64,000 bases of DNA from positions 1 through 64,000 of the forward strand of contig JAABRE010000011.1 in the NCBI GenBank assembly GCA_011391125.1. The letters run 5' to 3'. The notes below the pieces were generated by a model. That model did no database searches, had not been told where the DNA came from, and saw only the letters and a program-made list of their open reading frames with translations. The stretch's first letter is position 1. Every line of letters starts with the position of its first letter. Below are positions 9,173 to 18,704 of this stretch, piece by piece. Source of the DNA: Synechococcales cyanobacterium S06 (GTDB taxonomy: Bacteria > Cyanobacteriota > Cyanobacteriia > Cyanobacteriales > JAABRE01). Position numbers and translations under genes: made by a program.

Positions 9173-11014
9173 ATGGATACATTACCAAAATTTACGACCA
9201 TTAAAATAGAGAATCAAAATAAGAGTAATCAACCTAAAAATAAGGGTTTTAAAGATTTCCTTAATGCCAACTTAACTGAAGTAATCGGTAGTTTAGTAAT
9301 CTTAAGTTTAATCCTATTTGGCGGTTCAATTTGGAATACCTGGACTGCTTATCGTGGGTTTAAAGATAACATTACTAAAGAGTTTAAACTTCAAGATTTA
9401 AGTGGTCAAATTGTGCATTTAGACGAAGTATTAACGATGTCCGCGCGTCTGGCTGCTAGTACAGGGGAAACGCGTTGGGAAAACCGTTATAATAACTTTG
9501 TCACACCTTTAGATACTGCTCTTAAAAACATTATTAAATTAGCACCTTCGGCCATTGAAGAAAATACTACGAAGACAGATCAAGCTAATCTTAAATTAGT
9601 GGAAATGGAAACAAAAGCTTTTCAATTAGTTAGAGCTGGAAAAAGTAAAGAAGCGTTAGAATTATTATTAGGAAAAGAGTATGAAGATCAGAAACAAATC
9701 TATTCCCAAGGGATTAATACAACCTTATCAAATATTAAAGAAAGTATCGACAAAGATATAGCATTATATAGTCAGCGGTTAAGAAATTCTGTTATTTTTG
9801 CAGGAATAACTTTACCCATTTTAGTCATAAGTTGGAGCATAATTTTCTGGTTAATTAAAAGTTATATAAGCGATCGCCAAAAAGCCTTAAATGAGTTATC
9901 AAACTCGCAAAAAGAATTACTACAATTGAATAATGAATTAGAAAATACCAGTCAAAAAATCATTGAACAAGAGCAAATTACCCAACAAGAAAATGAGCTA
10001 TTACAAACAGATGTCAGTCATCTTTTAGACGTAGTTTCTCTGATGGAAGAAGGGGATTTAACCATTAATGCTGAGGTAAATGATCGCCTTACCGGATTAG
10101 TTTCTGATACCTTAAACCGTTTATTAGAACAGTTAAGAGAAATTATTAATCAAGTTATTAAAACCACGGAAAAAGTAACCACTGGAACCACAAAATTAGA
10201 AGATGTTGCCTTAAATACCGCAACTCAGATTCAAGAACAAACGGAATTAATTGTAGAATGCGAGCAATTAATTGGTCAAGTAGCCAAATTGTCCCAGGAC
10301 ACATTAGAACAGGAATTAGTGGCCAATAAAGCGATCAAAAATGCACAAACTGCGGTTAAAAATGGTGAGCAAAAAATGAATACCATGACCGTAAAAATGG
10401 TTATTTTGCAAGAAGAAACCGAACTAATTGTCACGAGGGTAAATACACTAACAGACTTCGTTGACTTAGCATCTAAATTTAGTAAAGATCAGAAAAAACT
10501 AGCAGCATTAACGAGGGTATTGGCGTTAAATGCTTCAATGATTGCGACTAGAGCCTCTCAACAACAAGACCCAGAACAATTTATGAGTACAGCACGAGAA
10601 TTTGAAACCATTGCCCGTCAAGTGAACGATTTAGCGGTAGAAACGAACGAAAACCTATTAGTTTTGCAACAAAGAACTGATAAAATTAAAACAGTAGTAT
10701 CGGGATTAAATCAGGATACAGAAGATATTAATAATCTAGTCAAAGACTTTACATTAGGACTAAAAGAATCCTATCAAATGTTCCAAGAAATCAGTAAAAT
10801 TACTAACCAAATTGTGGAGGTAGAAGAGGAAGTAATGAAATCTAGTCATAAAATTACCGATTTAACTACTAATACCTTAAATTCCATTGAAAATATTTCT
10901 AAAATTGCCCAAACTACCGAACAAGAAATGAAAATTACTTTAGCACAAACAAACACTATGAATACCTTAGCATTTAACCTATTAGAAATAATCAAATTCT
11001 TTCGTACTAATTAA
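9173..11014 (+). CDS. Second MCP-like receptor of the chemosensory operon (PixJ2 position)
   Basis: 613 residues. Membrane helices are at about 35-57 and 205-230, with a 150-residue extracytoplasmic four-helix-like sensor between them. A coiled coil and a receptor signalling domain follow, with tip region TRVLALNASMIATRASQQ. Compared with the neighbouring receptor the tip is degenerate: MIATRASQQ replaces the usual alanine-rich AAxxAARAGE pattern. There is no GAF domain. The start at 9173 is the third of three near-identical copies, and only it leads into the full frame. In Synechocystis the equivalent place is filled by a second, smaller receptor gene. The ligand is unknown. Confidence 0.85.
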   Translation: MDTLPKFTTIKIENQNKSNQPKNKGFKDFLNANLTEVIGSLVILSLILFGGSIWNTWTAYRGFKDNITKEFKLQDLSGQIVHLDEVLTMSARLAASTGETRWENRYNNFVTPLDTALKNIIKLAPSAIEENTTKTDQANLKLVEMETKAFQLVRAGKSKEALELLLGKEYEDQKQIYSQGINTTLSNIKESIDKDIALYSQRLRNSVIFAGITLPILVISWSIIFWLIKSYISDRQKALNELSNSQKELLQLNNELENTSQKIIEQEQITQQENELLQTDVSHLLDVVSLMEEGDLTINAEVNDRLTGLVSDTLNRLLEQLREIINQVIKTTEKVTTGTTKLEDVALNTATQIQEQTELIVECEQLIGQVAKLSQDTLEQELVANKAIKNAQTAVKNGEQKMNTMTVKMVILQEETELIVTRVNTLTDFVDLASKFSKDQKKLAALTRVLALNASMIATRASQQQDPEQFMSTAREFETIARQVNDLAVETNENLLVLQQRTDKIKTVVSGLNQDTEDINNLVKDFTLGLKESYQMFQEISKITNQIVEVEEEVMKSSHKITDLTTNTLNSIENISKIAQTTEQEMKITLAQTNTMNTLAFNLLEIIKFFRTN

Positions 11015-11024
11015 CACCAATTTA

Positions 11025-11094
11025 GTAGGGTGGGTTAGGTGCAAGATTAATTTTGAGAAAAAACGAATAACTTTTTTTGCACCGTAACTAACCC
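11025..11094. mobile_element. 70-bp palindromic miniature element, diverged copy
   Basis: Ends GTAGGGTGGGTTAGGTGCA and TGCACCGTAACTAACCCT match the elements at 8916 and 9071, but the middle differs. It fills the gap between the second receptor gene and the CheA gene, and a T-run follows. The receptor gene is thus bracketed by the same element family. Confidence 0.65.
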
Positions 11095-11139
11095 TTTTTT
11101 TTAGACTTACCAATTAATCATTAACTAAGAATAATTAAC

Positions 11140-14100
11140 ATGGAAAAACTAGATTTAATTGAATTAGAATTACAGGAAGAATTAAGGGGACTATTTGAGG
11201 CCGATACCCAAAATTATCTCCAAAAATATCTCAATTTAGCCCAAGAATTGCAACCAGAAACATGGCAAAGTGAGATACAGGAAATGTATCGTTCTATTCA
11301 TACAATTAAAGGAGGTGCAGTTACAGTAGGAGCAGATGCTATCCTATATGTAGCAACGGTTTTAGAAGATTTATTGTCCGATTTACGTTATTTAGATCCC
11401 CCTCCTTTTTTAGCAGATGGAAAGTTAGGCCAAATGTTATTAGAAGTAGGGGAATTATTAGCAGGTACTATTACAATTAATCTGCCCGAAACCGAAATTT
11501 TAGCAGCAGTTAATCCCATTATTGAAAGAATTAAAACCCTCCATGAAGAGATTAAAAAGCTTTATTTACCTGAGTGGAATGAGCAGAGTTTATTACATCA
11601 GGAATTTGCAGAACAAGGTTTTGATTTGGTAGTTTTAGATTTAGAAATGGCCTTAGAAAATTTAGCTACCGAATCAAAAATACCTGACAATACCATCGAA
11701 ATTGCGACGATTACTTTAAAACAATTGCAACAAATTGGCCAAGATTTACAATTGGCCGAAGGTTGGACTCAACTTTTAACTAAAGCTGAAACAATTAGCA
11801 AGATAATTGATGTAAACTTCTGGAGATCGCAGTGGTTTACTCTTTTAGCGGATTTAAAAAATTGCGTCAAACATGGTGGAATTATCAAGATAGAAGCAAA
11901 AATTTCACCAGTAGAAGAACAAGAATTTTTGCTAGAAAATGAAGAAGGAGACTTTTCTGATTTTACCGAGGATGATTTTTCCAATTTAGATGAATTATTA
12001 CCAGAAAATTTAGCGACTTTAACCACTCTTATTAATCAGAAAAAAGAAGCAGATTTTAACACTTTTGAAGCAGAAGATTACTCAAATTTAGATGAATTAT
12101 TACCAGATAATTCCCAACCAGAAAATTCCACTTTTGAAGCAGAAAATTACTCAAATTTAGATGAATTATTACCAGATAATTTTCGACCAAAAAATTTTAC
12201 TTTTGAAGCAGAAGATTACTCAAATTTAGATGAATTATTACCAGATGACTTATTTAGTGAAGAATTAAGGGAGTTAATTGCCGAAGAAGATATTGATTGG
12301 GAATTTGAAGACAATGCCCCTTCAACTATTATTTATCATCAAAATACCAGTGAAGAAAAACCCACCGAAATTAGAATCTCTGTTCCCTTAACTCGTTTAG
12401 ACAAAACTGCACAAAATTTAGTTGAAACCCTTTTAGCAGCAAGGTCTTCCCAAGGTATTTATTCGCAATTAAAATCCCAATTAACTCAGCTATTTATCTT
12501 AGCTCAAGAAAACGCCAAATATATCACTCATTTGCGACAAATTCAAGATGAATATGCTAATTTAAACGAGATTAAAGCTACTACTAATAATGCCCAAGAT
12601 GGCGTAATTTTAGAACAATATCGCCAGGGATATACTACTATTAATCATCTCTTAGAAACCAGTTTACGCTTATCAGAATTAGGCGCAGAAGTAGCAGAAA
12701 TTTCTAATCAAACAGAAAACGCTTTACAAAATTTAGATCGCACCATTATTAACTTACAATCTTCCGTGGAAGAAAGTCGCCTTTTATCATTTCAAAAGCT
12801 GGCTTTTCGCGCTAGAGCTATTATTCGAGACCTGAATAATCGTTATCAAAAAAATGTCGAATTACACATAGAAGGGGAACATATTGAACTTGATGCCAGT
12901 ACCGCTTCCCAGTTAGAACCAGTTTTGTTGCATCTATTGCGCAATGCTTTTGACCACGGAATCGAGTCCCCTGAAATTAGAACTAATCAGCATAAACCCC
13001 CCAAAGGCACAATTAAGCTATCTTTGCAACGACAAGGGAAAATTTTTATCTTAAAAGTTCAAGATGATGGTAAAGGCATGGAAGCTGACCACATTAGCAA
13101 ACTTGCTCGCTCAAAAAATCTACCCCTCACCGAGACCCGTAATAATGCGCAACTTTTAGCGGTTATTTGTCAACCCGGTTTTACTTCCCAAACTCAAGTT
13201 ACCGATATTTCCGGCCGTGGTGTGGGTATGGATGTGGTAGCCAATCAAGTTGCCCATCTCGGCGGTTTGCTGACTCTTGAAACGAGTCCCGCTCAAGGTA
13301 CGACTTTTGTCATCGAAATTCCACCTCTGGCCTTGTTAGTTCCTTGCGTTTTGGTACGTTCTGGCGATCGCACTTTGGCATTTCCCACCGACGAAATTAC
13401 CACGATTAATCTTGTTGGTCAAATAAATCTAACCATACTTGATCACTCCAACTATATGTATGCCATGGTCGTCACCTCCGAAACCGGAGTAACTCCCGCA
13501 TTTGACTTGGCAAACTATGGTATGACAAGGGAAACTAAGCGCACTTTTGCCGAAACTGCCTTAGCTATTTATGTCAAATCCGCCAAATTAAATCAAGGAG
13601 TGTGGTTATTGGCTGATGATTTATTAGGACAGAGAGAATTATTGATTAACTCCCTACCTTCTCCCTTAAAACCACCTTTAGGAATCATGGGACTGAGTTT
13701 GAACCTTGATGGCACTTTAATCCCCGTTTTAGCTCCCGCCAATTTGGCTGAATTAATCCTTACTGCACCAGCAAAAACTGCCCCAGGTGAAGCTATTTCC
13801 CCTCAAAATACGGCCAAAACTGAGTCTCAAAGCGGTTTGAGCCGCACTATTTTAATTGTTGATGATGCAGCCCTAGTGCGTCGTCGTCTTGAAGTTAGTT
13901 TAACTGCATCTGGTTACCAAGTTCAAGCTTGTGTTGATGGTTTAGACGCTTGGACTTGGCTACAAAGTAATCAGACCCCCGCTTTGTTGATTACTGATAT
14001 CGAAATGCCGGAAATGGACGGTTTTACCCTCATTGATCGCTGTCGCAAGTCCGGTTTTAGCTTTCCTGTTTTAGTCATCTCCTCCCGTCTCTCTGAAGAA

Positions 14101-14211
14101 TGGAGCAAAGAATCCCGCCGAGTCGGAGCTAATGACTACCTAACCAAAGGGTTTTCCACCCCCGATTTGATTAATAAAGTTAAGGAATTACTGAATCTTA
14201 GCTTGCGTTAA
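11140..14211 (+). CDS. CheA-type hybrid histidine kinase with receiver domain (PixL/TaxAY type)
   Basis: 1023 residues. An Hpt domain with phospho-accepting His54 (RSIHTIKGGAV) comes first. It is followed by an acidic linker with repeats (about 274-370), a dimerisation helix pair, and a HATPase with N-box HLLRNAFDHGIE near 600 plus DDGKGM and GRGVGMDVV. A CheW-like regulatory domain comes next, then a C-terminal receiver with phospho-acceptor Asp953 in LLITDIEMPEMDGF. All catalytic motifs look intact. It would phosphorylate the two regulators at the start of the operon under control of the receptors through CheW. The fused receiver is standard for Tax/Pix CheA proteins. Confidence 0.93.
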   Translation: MEKLDLIELELQEELRGLFEADTQNYLQKYLNLAQELQPETWQSEIQEMYRSIHTIKGGAVTVGADAILYVATVLEDLLSDLRYLDPPPFLADGKLGQMLLEVGELLAGTITINLPETEILAAVNPIIERIKTLHEEIKKLYLPEWNEQSLLHQEFAEQGFDLVVLDLEMALENLATESKIPDNTIEIATITLKQLQQIGQDLQLAEGWTQLLTKAETISKIIDVNFWRSQWFTLLADLKNCVKHGGIIKIEAKISPVEEQEFLLENEEGDFSDFTEDDFSNLDELLPENLATLTTLINQKKEADFNTFEAEDYSNLDELLPDNSQPENSTFEAENYSNLDELLPDNFRPKNFTFEAEDYSNLDELLPDDLFSEELRELIAEEDIDWEFEDNAPSTIIYHQNTSEEKPTEIRISVPLTRLDKTAQNLVETLLAARSSQGIYSQLKSQLTQLFILAQENAKYITHLRQIQDEYANLNEIKATTNNAQDGVILEQYRQGYTTINHLLETSLRLSELGAEVAEISNQTENALQNLDRTIINLQSSVEESRLLSFQKLAFRARAIIRDLNNRYQKNVELHIEGEHIELDASTASQLEPVLLHLLRNAFDHGIESPEIRTNQHKPPKGTIKLSLQRQGKIFILKVQDDGKGMEADHISKLARSKNLPLTETRNNAQLLAVICQPGFTSQTQVTDISGRGVGMDVVANQVAHLGGLLTLETSPAQGTTFVIEIPPLALLVPCVLVRSGDRTLAFPTDEITTINLVGQINLTILDHSNYMYAMVVTSETGVTPAFDLANYGMTRETKRTFAETALAIYVKSAKLNQGVWLLADDLLGQRELLINSLPSPLKPPLGIMGLSLNLDGTLIPVLAPANLAELILTAPAKTAPGEAISPQNTAKTESQSGLSRTILIVDDAALVRRRLEVSLTASGYQVQACVDGLDAWTWLQSNQTPALLITDIEMPEMDGFTLIDRCRKSGFSFPVLVISSRLSEEWSKESRRVGANDYLTKGFSTPDLINKVKELLNLSLR
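11966..12255 (+). repeat. 69-bp coding tandem repeats in the CheA linker
   Basis: The motif F-E-A-E-D/N-Y-S-N-L-D-E-L-L-P-D recurs at 12063, 12132 and 12201 with an exact 69-base period (23 residues). A more diverged first copy (FTEDDFSNLDELLPEN) ends near 12010. The repeats lie between the Hpt and kinase domains, where ordinary CheA has its P2 docking domain. Confidence 0.88.
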
Positions 14212-14293
14212 AGGACAATAAGACACAAAAAAGTGGGTTTTTACACCCACTGGAAACCACCGTCTGATTCGATTTTTTGTTCGAGACATCCTC

Positions 14294-14524
14294 CTAACTG
14301 TTAGTTGCAGAATAAGCGTCTAAACTGTAAGCAGGAGTGCGATCACCATAATCAGTCTCCTTACCAGTAAAGCTTTGCGCCAGTTTGTCGAAATCTTCTG
14401 ATCCCCAATTCCGTTCATGGATGGGCTTAGATTGTTCACCTAAGAAATAAGCTTGTGTACCTAAAATTGCAACTGCAACCCAACCGACAATAAATAAGAT
14501 GCTTAAAACAATTAAACTCATCAT
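14294..14524 (-). CDS. Small single-membrane-helix protein, possibly Psb35-related
   Basis: 76 residues. One N-terminal membrane helix (about 3-25) is followed by the block FLGEQSKPIHERNWGSEDFD and a polar tail ending AYSLDAYSATNS. I associate the GEQSKPIHERNW block with small cyanobacterial proteins annotated as Psb35-related, which help stabilise the CP47 assembly module of photosystem II. That link is from memory and is not certain. It is separated from the chemosensory operon by an 80-base convergent gap and appears to have its own promoter. Confidence 0.6.
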   Translation of the reverse strand: MMSLIVLSILFIVGWVAVAILGTQAYFLGEQSKPIHERNWGSEDFDKLAQSFTGKETDYGDRTPAYSLDAYSATNS

Positions 14525-14696
14525 TTCTTTTCACTCCGTTTTGTAAACTTTTGTATCCCTTATGTAAATAAATGTAACAAACTCTTGCCATTCTTGTAAA
14601 GATAGGGTAGGTACGGTTAACTACCCTAGATGAGTTCGTAGTTGCGTTTTAGCCCTATCTTGTCCTTAAGAATGAAGTTTTTTGGGGAATTACCAG

Positions 14697-16070
14697 CTAT
14701 AATTGCTCTAAATCTGCAATTTGTGTGGGTAAAGCTGAACTTAAAACCTGATTTCCTGACTCAGTAACCAAAATATCATCTTCAATTCTAATACCTTTAA
14801 CATCGGCAAAATTGGCTAATTTATCCCAGTTAAGATCATCCCGATATTTATCTCTAAAAGTAGGGTTATTTAAAATAGCAGAAACTTGATAAAAACCTGG
14901 TTCAATAGTTACAATCATCCCGCTTTTTAAAGGCCTATTTAAACGTAAATAACCTAAACCAAACCGATTGCTTCTCCTGCGATTTTCTTCATAACCAGCT
15001 AAATCGCCTAAATCTTCCATATCATGAACATCTAAACCTAATAAATGGCCGATACCATGGGGAAAAAATAAAGCGTGAACATCTCGGTTAACTAAATCTT
15101 CAGGATCACCTTTTAAGATACCTAAATCGATTAATCCTTCTGTAATAATTTGAGCTGCTAATAAGTGTATATCTTTATATTCAATATTAGGAGAAACTTG
15201 AGCAATGCACTGATCATGTGCTGCTAAAACCACCTCATAAATATCCCTTTGACTATGGGTAAATTTTCCTCTCACAGGAAAGGTTCGGGTTAAATCTGCC
15301 GCCCAACCTAAAGGGGTTTCTGCCCCCACATCCGCTAATAATAAATCACCTTTTTGTAGCTTATTAAAATAGGTTTCATTGTGCAGTATTTCTCCATTTA
15401 CTGTCACAATACTGTTATAGGAGCAGCACATATTATTAGCCAGAATTTCTGCTTCCATTGCTGCTCTAACTTCCGCTTCTTTTTGCGCAGTTACTGTTGC
15501 TTTAATCCCAGCTTTATGAGCTGCAACTGATACATTTACCGCCCTTTTTATTTCAGAAATAGAGTTAGTATCATGGCATAATCTTAACTTAACCATCGCC
15601 TTTGCTAATTCTAAATCAATATCCTCCGGCGCGTTACTGGGGTAAATCGGACGACTTAACACATTTGCCTGCAAAAATGAGGTAAACATATCTTGTACGC
15701 ACACTGTAGCGCAATTTTCTGCCCTTTCAGATAGCTTTTCGAGGGGATAGCAACCCTTTGCGCCGATCAAGTCTGCGATTTTAGCAACGGGCAGAGTTTC
15801 CCCGTGCCATAAAGCAGAATCTGGGTTAGAATCTGCTATAAATAGCTCTAATTCGCCGTTTTCCAAACGAATAGCCGCATTTTCTAAGGATAATCCCGCA
15901 AAATAAAGAAAATGACTACTTGCACGAAAAGGAAAACGGTTAGCCGCAAAATTACGGGGATTAGCTTTTCCCGACCATAAAATCACGGGAAAATTAACTA
16001 ATTGGGCTAAATTTTCCCGTCTTTGTTGTAAAATTGTGAGCAAGGAATTTGTATCTTGGGGAATGTACAT
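14697..16070 (-). CDS. pepP: Xaa-Pro aminopeptidase, M24B family
   Basis: 457 residues. An AMP_N-type domain (about 1-160) precedes a pita-bread M24 metallopeptidase domain. The five metal ligands can be placed: Asp in LLADVGAETP, Asp in AADLTRTF, His in FFPHGIGHLLGLDVHD, Glu in VTIEPGFY and Glu in IRIEDDILVTESG. It would remove N-terminal residues that precede proline in the cytoplasm. Length and motif order fit aminopeptidase P. The symbol is assigned on family grounds. It is divergent from the Rpn gene, with only 48 bases between the two starts. Confidence 0.9.
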   Translation of the reverse strand: MYIPQDTNSLLTILQQRRENLAQLVNFPVILWSGKANPRNFAANRFPFRASSHFLYFAGLSLENAAIRLENGELELFIADSNPDSALWHGETLPVAKIADLIGAKGCYPLEKLSERAENCATVCVQDMFTSFLQANVLSRPIYPSNAPEDIDLELAKAMVKLRLCHDTNSISEIKRAVNVSVAAHKAGIKATVTAQKEAEVRAAMEAEILANNMCCSYNSIVTVNGEILHNETYFNKLQKGDLLLADVGAETPLGWAADLTRTFPVRGKFTHSQRDIYEVVLAAHDQCIAQVSPNIEYKDIHLLAAQIITEGLIDLGILKGDPEDLVNRDVHALFFPHGIGHLLGLDVHDMEDLGDLAGYEENRRRSNRFGLGYLRLNRPLKSGMIVTIEPGFYQVSAILNNPTFRDKYRDDLNWDKLANFADVKGIRIEDDILVTESGNQVLSSALPTQIADLEQL

Positions 16071-16118
16071 ATTAATTTAGTAAATAAATTACATTTATTG
16101 TAACAAAAAGCTTCCAAA

Positions 16119-17024
16119 ATGATTGATCATGATCGACTTTTTAAAGAGTTATTAGAAACTTTTTTCTGGGAATTTCTTGAATTATTTTTGCCAGAAGTGT
16201 TAGAGTATGTCTCAAGAGATAGTTTAATTTTTTTACCTCAAGAGGTTTTTACTGATGTAACTTTTGGCGAAAAAAAAGAAATTGATTTACTTGCTCAAGT
16301 TAAATTTAGGGGAGAAAATCGGGTTTTTCTGATTCATATAGAAAACCAATCTTACACTCAACCTGAATTTGAAAGGCGAATGTTTCATTATTTTGCTCGT
16401 TTAGATGAAAAATATCAATTACCAATTTATCCCGTAGTTGTATTTTCATTCGATGAGCCAAAAAGACCAGAAAAAAACCAATATCTTGTCAATTTTCCTG
16501 ACAAAAAAGTATTGGAATTTAACTATGTTGCGATTCAATTAAACCGTCTTAATTGGCGTAAATTCTTAAATAAACCATCCCCTGTTACCGCAGCTTTAAT
16601 GGCTAAAATGGAATTTAAACCTGAAGATAGGCCAAAAGTTAAACTAGAATGTTTAAGAATGTTAGCAACTTTAAAATTAGACCCTGCTAGAATAGAATTA
16701 ATTTCTGGTTTTGTGGATACTTATTTAAGGTTAAATGACATGGAAGAACAAGGTTTGCAAACTGAATTAAAACAGGCCGGATTAGTTGAGGAGGAAAAAG
16801 TTATGGAAATAGTTACCTCTTGGATGGAAAAAGGAATTGAAACCGGAGAAAAGGGGTTAGTTATTCGTCTTCTTAATCGTTGTTTTGGTAGTATTTCTAA
16901 TGATTTGCAACAGCAAATTAATGGTTTATCAATTCAGAAGATTGAGCAATTAGCGGATTCTTTGTTAGATTTTAAATCGGAAACAGATTTAATTAATTGG
17001 TTAAATCAAAACAGTAATAATTAA
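16119..17024 (+). CDS. Rpn-type PD-(D/E)XK nuclease with C-terminal DUF4351-like tail
   Basis: 301 residues. The N-terminal half has the Rpn/YhgA-like nuclease pattern: HDRLFKELL at the start, then KKEIDLLAQVKF and VFLIHIENQ, in which the usual E-x-K is E-x-Q as is common in this family, and ERRMFHYFARL. The C-terminal segment LVIRLLNRCFGSISNDLQQQINGLS matches DUF4351. Rpn proteins of enterics promote RecA-independent recombination. In cyanobacteria they are multicopy and of unknown purpose. No partner gene is obvious. Confidence 0.82.
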   Translation: MIDHDRLFKELLETFFWEFLELFLPEVLEYVSRDSLIFLPQEVFTDVTFGEKKEIDLLAQVKFRGENRVFLIHIENQSYTQPEFERRMFHYFARLDEKYQLPIYPVVVFSFDEPKRPEKNQYLVNFPDKKVLEFNYVAIQLNRLNWRKFLNKPSPVTAALMAKMEFKPEDRPKVKLECLRMLATLKLDPARIELISGFVDTYLRLNDMEEQGLQTELKQAGLVEEEKVMEIVTSWMEKGIETGEKGLVIRLLNRCFGSISNDLQQQINGLSIQKIEQLADSLLDFKSETDLINWLNQNSNN

Positions 17025-17082
17025 CAACTTAGTAAGTTTATTTATTAAAAATAAACTTACTTTTATTTAATAACTTAACCTG

Positions 17083-17478
17083 ATGCAATCTTATTATTAT
17101 CCCATTGAAAAATTACCAGGAATTTCTCAGCAAGAAGTTAACTTATTGCAAAGAAATAATATTACAACTACTCAGGAATTATTAGCACAAACTAAAACTT
17201 TAGCAGCACAACAATTATTGGCCAATCAATTACAAATTAAACTTCAATCTGTCAGAAAATGGACAGCTTTAGCTGATTTAGCTAGGATTAAAAGTGTCGG
17301 TTGTCAGTATTCTGGTTTGATTTTGCATTCAGGTATTGCTTCCGTAGAGCAACTTAAACAGACTCCCATACCTAGAATACATCAGCAAATTTTAAAACTA
17401 CAGGTATCCACCATGCAAAGACGAGATTTATGCCCTTCTATTCAAGATGTGCAGAAATGGTTACAGGAAGCAAAATAA
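17083..17478 (+). CDS. DUF4332 protein (helix-hairpin-helix-like)
   Basis: 131 residues. Two repeats of a helix-hairpin-helix-like pattern are visible: IEKLPGISQQEVNLLQRNNITTTQELLAQT in the first half, and DLARIKSVGCQYSGLILHSGIASVEQL in the second. This is the hallmark of DUF4332, common in cyanobacteria. Such folds often bind DNA non-specifically, but no function is established. It lies 58 bases after the Rpn gene on the same strand, and a hairpin follows its stop. Confidence 0.75.
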   Translation: MQSYYYPIEKLPGISQQEVNLLQRNNITTTQELLAQTKTLAAQQLLANQLQIKLQSVRKWTALADLARIKSVGCQYSGLILHSGIASVEQLKQTPIPRIHQQILKLQVSTMQRRDLCPSIQDVQKWLQEAK

Positions 17479-17493
17479 TAATTAATAATTATT

Positions 17494-17520
17494 AAGCTGA
17501 TTTTTAAAAATCGGCTTCTT
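17494..17520 (+). terminator. Hairpin after the DUF4332 gene
   Basis: AAGCTGATTTTT pairs with AAAAATCGGCTT with almost no loop, followed by CTTT. Stem strength is modest because much of it is A-T. Confidence 0.45.
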
Positions 17521-17564
17521 TAATGCTAAAATTGCCTTAGTAATAATTATAAAAGAGATTAACA

Positions 17565-18626
17565 ATGTCAAATTTAACATTAATAGAAACCCATAACGTT
17601 TATCCTGATTGTGTCTTTTTAGAATTAGAAATACAGACAAAAGATGAACAGATACTTGACCTATATTTGACCATGAAATTTAATGAACAATGGACAGATT
17701 TATGCGGAGGCCGTGTTAAGTTTGGTCTCAAAGGTGGCGAATTAAAATTAACTTTATCAAACTGTATTTTTTCCCAAAATTATTTAATTGTCCATGATGA
17801 TTTTCAGATTGATGTTTCACCCGATCATCTAAGTTATTACTTTACTGGTAAAGAAATAACCGTCTTAAAGTCGAGTTTAAATAAAGTAAAATTGGGAACT
17901 CTTAATCTTACTAATAATCCTTGTTCCTTGACAGCTACTTTTAAGCCATCTTTGGTTAATATTTCCCTTACCGATGCTGAAGGTTTATGGAAACATGATA
18001 TTACTCCCAATAAACATGGTATTTTAGATCGAAAAATCGCTCTATTTTTGTTAGAAAATCGTTTTCAACCTTATCTAAGTTACAGTAAAATTGGCTCAGA
18101 AAATGTCACTTCTAACGAGAATATTCCTGAACAAAATAACGAAAATAAGGTACAGGAAGTTATCACTAAAATTTGTACTGCAACCACAAATAATTTATTA
18201 GAATTAGCAGATTTGGCTGGTTTAAATCCTTGTCAAGATTTTGCAGGAGCGAATTTTTTAGCGACTAATTTAAGTGGACTTGACTTAAGTGGAACTAATT
18301 TAGAATACATTAATCTCAGAGGAGCAGTGCTTACTGATACTGATTTAAGCGATAGTAATTTAAGCCATGCTAAACTCTCCGGAGCCGATTTAAGTGGTGC
18401 TTTTTTGGAAAATTCGAACCTCAGTTATGCTGATTTTCATTGTGCTAGTTTGGCTTTAGTTAATCTTATTGGTGCTAATCTTACCGGTGCTATTCTAACA
18501 GAAACTAACCTCATTAATACTAATTTTAGTAGTGCTAATTTAGAAAATGCTATCTTTGCTAATAATCCAGGTATTTCTGATAGTTTAAAAGCAAGTTTAT
18601 TGGCTAGAGGAGCGCAAATTAAGTAG
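17565..18626 (+). CDS. Pentapeptide-repeat protein with unique N-terminal half
   Basis: 353 residues. Residues 1-200 form a mixed domain I do not recognise, ending in a low-complexity NENIPEQNNENK linker. From about 228 the pattern A(D/N)LXX repeats more than 20 times (FAGANFLATNLSGLDLSGTN onward), giving a right-handed quadrilateral beta-helix. Such repeats are very frequent in cyanobacteria, mostly with unknown function. No signal peptide is seen, so a cytoplasmic location is likely. It ends just before a strong hairpin. Confidence 0.85.
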   Translation: MSNLTLIETHNVYPDCVFLELEIQTKDEQILDLYLTMKFNEQWTDLCGGRVKFGLKGGELKLTLSNCIFSQNYLIVHDDFQIDVSPDHLSYYFTGKEITVLKSSLNKVKLGTLNLTNNPCSLTATFKPSLVNISLTDAEGLWKHDITPNKHGILDRKIALFLLENRFQPYLSYSKIGSENVTSNENIPEQNNENKVQEVITKICTATTNNLLELADLAGLNPCQDFAGANFLATNLSGLDLSGTNLEYINLRGAVLTDTDLSDSNLSHAKLSGADLSGAFLENSNLSYADFHCASLALVNLIGANLTGAILTETNLINTNFSSANLENAIFANNPGISDSLKASLLARGAQIK

Positions 18627-18634
18627 CTTAAACT

Positions 18635-18664
18635 AAAAGTTAAACACTCCAGTGTTAACTTTTT
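18635..18664 (+). terminator. Rho-independent terminator before znuA
   Basis: AAAAGTTAAACACT (from about 18635) pairs with AGTGTTAACTTTT (18651-18664), with a short CC-containing loop and T-run. It separates the pentapeptide gene from the zinc operon promoter. Confidence 0.65.
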
Positions 18665-18671
18665 CCTGTAA

Positions 18672-18690
18672 AATGATAATCATAATCATT
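18672..18690 (+). promoter_or_regulatory. Zur/Fur-type operator upstream of znuA
   Basis: AATGATAAT-C-ATAATCATT is a near-perfect palindrome (8 of 9 pairs), ending 14 bases before the znuA ATG. It has the A/T-rich NATAAT pattern of Fur-superfamily boxes. Given the zinc-uptake genes downstream, Zur is the likely regulator, repressing when zinc is sufficient. Fur cannot be excluded by sequence alone. Confidence 0.75.
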
Positions 18691-18704
18691 ATGTCGCTAT
18701 TAAG

